From: Phycisphaerae bacterium
Lineage (GTDB): Bacteria; Planctomycetota; Phycisphaerae; Phycisphaerales; UBA1924
Assembly: GCA_016794945.1 (NCBI GenBank)
Contig: JAEUIX010000154.1
Span: 1 to 7,384, forward strand
DNA: 7,384 bases
Direction: 5' to 3'
Positions 4,791 through 7,384 of this stretch are shown here, piece by piece. The notes below the pieces were generated by a model. The model was not told where the DNA came from. It worked only from the letters and a program-made list of their open reading frames with translations, and searched no databases. The position numbers were made by a program, and so were the translations under genes. The number at the start of each line of letters is the position of its first letter. The stretch's first letter is position 1.

Positions 4791-7301
4791 ATGTTGAGGG
4801 CACTTCTTGCTTCGTGCGGCATCGCCGCCGGCTTGGCCTTCGCCGGGACGGCGAACGGCCAGGTCACTCTGTTCGACAACGGGCCGGTCGCCGGTGGCGG
4901 CAGCCCGACCGAAAGCGTGATCGAGGCTGGCGACACCACGTTCGGCGTTTCCGCCCAGACGGCGGGCAACGCGATCCTTGTCGACGATTTCGTCGTCCCG
5001 CCGGGCGAGGTCTGGACGCTCGACCGTCTGCGCTGGTACGGCTACCGGACCAACGCGACGATCGCGATGGGCAACCACCCCACAGACGCCGCGTACGTGA
5101 TGATCTGGAACGGCCCGCCCAGCGACCCGACGAGCGTGCTGCTCTGGGGCGGCCTGACCAGCAACCGTCTGATCGCCGCCGAGACGTCGTTCACCGGCAT
5201 TTACCGCGTCGCCGCGGCCGGAAACGGCAACGTCGCCCGGCAGATCCAGGAAGTGGCCTGCAACCTGACCGGCTCGCCTCAGCTCTACGGCGACGGCCCC
5301 AACGCCGGCCGTTACTGGATCGGGTTCAGCTCCGAGGCCACCACCGCGGCGAACTGGAACATCACGTTCTGCCAGGGGATCAACCCCAGGCGCGTCACTG
5401 ACAACGCCGCCCAGTCCACCAACCTGCTCAACGGTCCCTACAACGCCGTCAACGGCGGCGGCGGTCCGTGGGACTTCCCCTTCAAGCTCCGCGGCACCAG
5501 CGCCCCGTTCGTGGCGCCGACGCAGCCCACGCCCGACGTGGTCATGCCCGCGCTGGCCACCAACGGCACCTTCTCCACGGCCAGCGGCACCATCGGCGCC
5601 GGCCAGATCAAGTGGGTGAAGTTCACCCTGCCCGGCGGAATCACGTCCACCACCGCGCTGGACATCGACATGGAGACGTCCGGCATCTCCAACGCCTCCT
5701 TCGCCGCCTACAACGCCAACGGCTTCCGCCTCGGCCAGTCCTACCAGGAGGGCTCGGGCGACCTGCCGATGCTCTCGTTCGGCTCGGTGAATCCCAACAA
5801 CATCCGCCCCCGCGCGGCGATCACCGGCTGGAACTACAACGGCCGCAACGGCTCCGGCATCGCCGCCGGCGACATCTACGTCGCCGTCGCGTCGGGCGAT
5901 GAGGCCACGTTCGGTGACGGGTTCGGTGCGCTGGCCAACGCCACGACCGGCTCCGGCTCGTACACCGTCCGCGCCCGCTATTTCGACGCCGCAAGCCTGC
6001 CCACCTCGTTCGTGACCCCCGCGTCGACGAACCTCGGCACGCTGCCCGACAACACCACCGTCTCGACGGCCGCCCTGGCCATGCCCAAGGAGGGCATCGT
6101 CTGGGTCCGCTTCACGGTCCCCAACGCCGTGCAGTCCGGCAACGGCGCGCTCGACATCTCCACCGAGGGCTCGACCTGCTCCGACACCTCCATCTACCTC
6201 TACGACAACCTCGGCAGCCGCCCCACCCTCCTGACCGGCGCTGCCAACAGCGACCTCGACGACGGCTCCGGCCGCCTCTCGGCCCTCTCCTACGGCACCG
6301 GCCACCGCAACGGCACCGGGCGCGGCCTGCGCTTCAACGGTCGTGACAGCGGCACCGCCGGCTTCACCATCAACGCCGCCGAGTACTACATCGCCATCGT
6401 CGGCGGCAACTCCGCCTTCGCCGGCGCTGCGGGCTTCGACTGCAACGCCAGCAGCACCGACACCGGCACGGTCAAGCTCAACGTCCGCTACATCCAGACC
6501 GTCGATCCGACGCCCGAGGTCCCCGTGGCCGAGGTCGATATCGGCGACGTCATCAACGGCACCGAGACCCTGTCGTTCACCATCCTGCCGGCCGACCTCA
6601 TCTGGGTGAAGTTCAACCTCTCCGAGGATGTTCCCGGCAACAGCGGTGACAAGTACCTCGACGTCGACACCGAGGGCACCCCGCCCCCCACGGGCGGCGC
6701 TCCCGGCGACACCTACCTCGCCTACTACATCGACGGCGGCTTCCGCATCGCCACCGACGACGACGACGGCAGCCAGCTGCTCAGCCAGCTGACGCACGGC
6801 GCCTCCAGCCCCGTGCGCGAGCCCGCGGGCGTTCCCGCCTCCGGCGCCGCCCCGGCCCGTCTGCCCTACGACGGCCGCGACGGCTCCCTCACCGCCGGCG
6901 CCTACCTGGTCGCCCTGACCATGTTCGACAACGACTCCGGCGTCACCCCCATCAACTCCCTCAACTACGATGCGACCAGCTCGCACTCCATCGAGAACAC
7001 GGGCCTGAAGCTCAACTTCCGCTCCAACACCGGCGTCACGCCGCCCGCCGGCTGCAGCCCGGCCGACGTGGCCACCGAGGGCAGCCCGCAGCCCTTCATC
7101 GACGGTCCGGACGGCTTCATCACCGGCACCGACTTCGACGTCTTCGTCCAGGCCTTCTTCCAGGAGATCCGCCGCCCCGCCCCGAGCGGCCCCTACATCG
7201 CCGACCTGACCGATGACACCGGCACCGGCGGCCCCGACACCTTCATCACCGGCGCCGACTTCGACTTCTTCATCACCAAGTTCTTCATCGGCTGCCCGTA
7301 A
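4791..7301 (+). CDS. Large secreted protein: three PPC-like beta-sandwich repeats and GC-type dockerin-like tail
   Basis: This protein has 836 residues. The signal peptide ends at about residue 23 (TANG before Gln24). Residues 25-240 form a beta-rich region (LVDDFVVPPGEVWTLDRLRWYGY and YWIGFSSEA lie within it) of a kind seen in planctomycete exported proteins; I cannot name the family. Three related domains follow at about 241-400, 403-567 and 571-750. Each has [IV][KV]WV[KR]F, then LD[IV]xxE, an aliphatic/aromatic strand, a (D)GSxxLSxLxxG-like turn, [NYD]xGR[ND] and a strand of the IYVAVASG/YYIAIVGG type. This layout resembles bacterial pre-peptidase C-terminal (PPC-like) beta-sandwich domains. 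The tail (755-836) is the longer GC-type dockerin-like form with CSPADVATEG, GPDGFITGTDFDVF, a second FITGADFDFF half and final GCP. No protease or glycosidase signature is seen, so binding or structural work outside the cell is inferred. A terminator follows directly, so it is probably transcribed alone or last. Confidence 0.87.
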   Translation: MLRALLASCGIAAGLAFAGTANGQVTLFDNGPVAGGGSPTESVIEAGDTTFGVSAQTAGNAILVDDFVVPPGEVWTLDRLRWYGYRTNATIAMGNHPTDAAYVMIWNGPPSDPTSVLLWGGLTSNRLIAAETSFTGIYRVAAAGNGNVARQIQEVACNLTGSPQLYGDGPNAGRYWIGFSSEATTAANWNITFCQGINPRRVTDNAAQSTNLLNGPYNAVNGGGGPWDFPFKLRGTSAPFVAPTQPTPDVVMPALATNGTFSTASGTIGAGQIKWVKFTLPGGITSTTALDIDMETSGISNASFAAYNANGFRLGQSYQEGSGDLPMLSFGSVNPNNIRPRAAITGWNYNGRNGSGIAAGDIYVAVASGDEATFGDGFGALANATTGSGSYTVRARYFDAASLPTSFVTPASTNLGTLPDNTTVSTAALAMPKEGIVWVRFTVPNAVQSGNGALDISTEGSTCSDTSIYLYDNLGSRPTLLTGAANSDLDDGSGRLSALSYGTGHRNGTGRGLRFNGRDSGTAGFTINAAEYYIAIVGGNSAFAGAAGFDCNASSTDTGTVKLNVRYIQTVDPTPEVPVAEVDIGDVINGTETLSFTILPADLIWVKFNLSEDVPGNSGDKYLDVDTEGTPPPTGGAPGDTYLAYYIDGGFRIATDDDDGSQLLSQLTHGASSPVREPAGVPASGAAPARLPYDGRDGSLTAGAYLVALTMFDNDSGVTPINSLNYDATSSHSIENTGLKLNFRSNTGVTPPAGCSPADVATEGSPQPFIDGPDGFITGTDFDVFVQAFFQEIRRPAPSGPYIADLTDDTGTGGPDTFITGADFDFFITKFFIGCP
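5511..7040 (+). repeat. Three divergent PPC-like domain repeats
   Basis: The anchor WV[KR]F strands begin near residues 273, 436 and 604, so the repeats are about 163 and 168 residues apart. The second and third copies share TEG and an acidic D-rich DDGS turn that could bind calcium. The first copy lacks most of those acids. The copies are diverged at DNA level, so the duplication is old. Confidence 0.7.
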
Positions 7302-7334
7302 CTCGCCCGTCCCAGGGCTCGATCGCTCCAGCCC

Positions 7335-7370
7335 AACCCCCCGGGGTTTTCCCCGGGGGGTTTTTCTTTT
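7335..7370 (+). terminator. Rho-independent terminator after the last gene
   Basis: CCCCCCGGGG (7337-7346) pairs with CCCCGGGGGG (7351-7360) around a TTTT loop, and the outer AA and TT extend the stem. The run TTTTTCTTTT follows. It lies 33 bases after the stop codon. The reverse orientation has no T-run, so it works one way. Confidence 0.92.
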
Positions 7371-7384
7371 CCATCTTCACACGT

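Noticed and set aside
4569..6986. 805-codon open frame on the reverse strand
   Set aside because: It is antisense to the PPC-like protein, is composed mostly of Gly, Ala, Val, Asp and Arg without domains or a signal peptide, and is explained by base composition.

Overview
The window is very GC-rich. It carries four genes for secreted proteins on the + strand, plus the start of one gene on the - strand that leaves the window at base 1. Each of the four secreted proteins opens with a signal peptide and closes with a dockerin-like, EF-hand-type module whose last residues are Gly-Cys (GC, GCR or GCP). This C-terminal module resembles what is called a GC-type dockerin domain, typical of Planctomycetota. 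With the base composition and the type of secreted repeat proteins, it suggests a planctomycete, perhaps of the Phycisphaerae. That placement is inference: no rRNA or housekeeping marker is present.

Layout. Bases 1-342 (-) encode the N-terminal 114 residues of a VKOR-family membrane protein, a disulfide-forming oxidase, with the expected Cys pair six residues apart. Diverging from it after 69 bp is 412-1683 (+), a protein of seven six-cysteine repeats. It is followed by its paralogue at 1892-3568 (+), with ten more uniform copies of the same repeat. A strong hairpin terminator (3599-3632) ends that gene. Next, 3714-4475 (+) encodes a small secreted protein with four WxENxGW-type repeats. After a 315-bp gap with no visible gene, 4791-7301 (+) encodes an 836-residue secreted protein made of an N-terminal beta-rich region, three copies of a pre-peptidase-C-like beta-sandwich and a dockerin-like tail. 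The window closes with a textbook terminator (7335-7370).

How the parts may fit together. The two Cys-rich proteins hold 48 and 65 cysteines (about 11-12% of residues) and, once exported, should be extensively disulfide-linked. The VKOR-type oxidase beside them is the kind of enzyme that could supply those bonds, although this link rests on proximity alone. The shared GC-ending tail suggests that all four exported proteins use one surface-anchoring or sorting route. The tail comes in two forms: a compact one with CxC before it and Cx4C at its end (Cys-rich proteins), and a longer one with a single Cys at each end (the other two).

No RNA gene, insertion sequence, CRISPR array, phage gene or replication origin was seen. 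The long open frames antisense to the secreted genes are composition shadows. The exact roles of the four secreted proteins are unknown; a structural, adhesive or extracellular-matrix role is the most that can be suggested.
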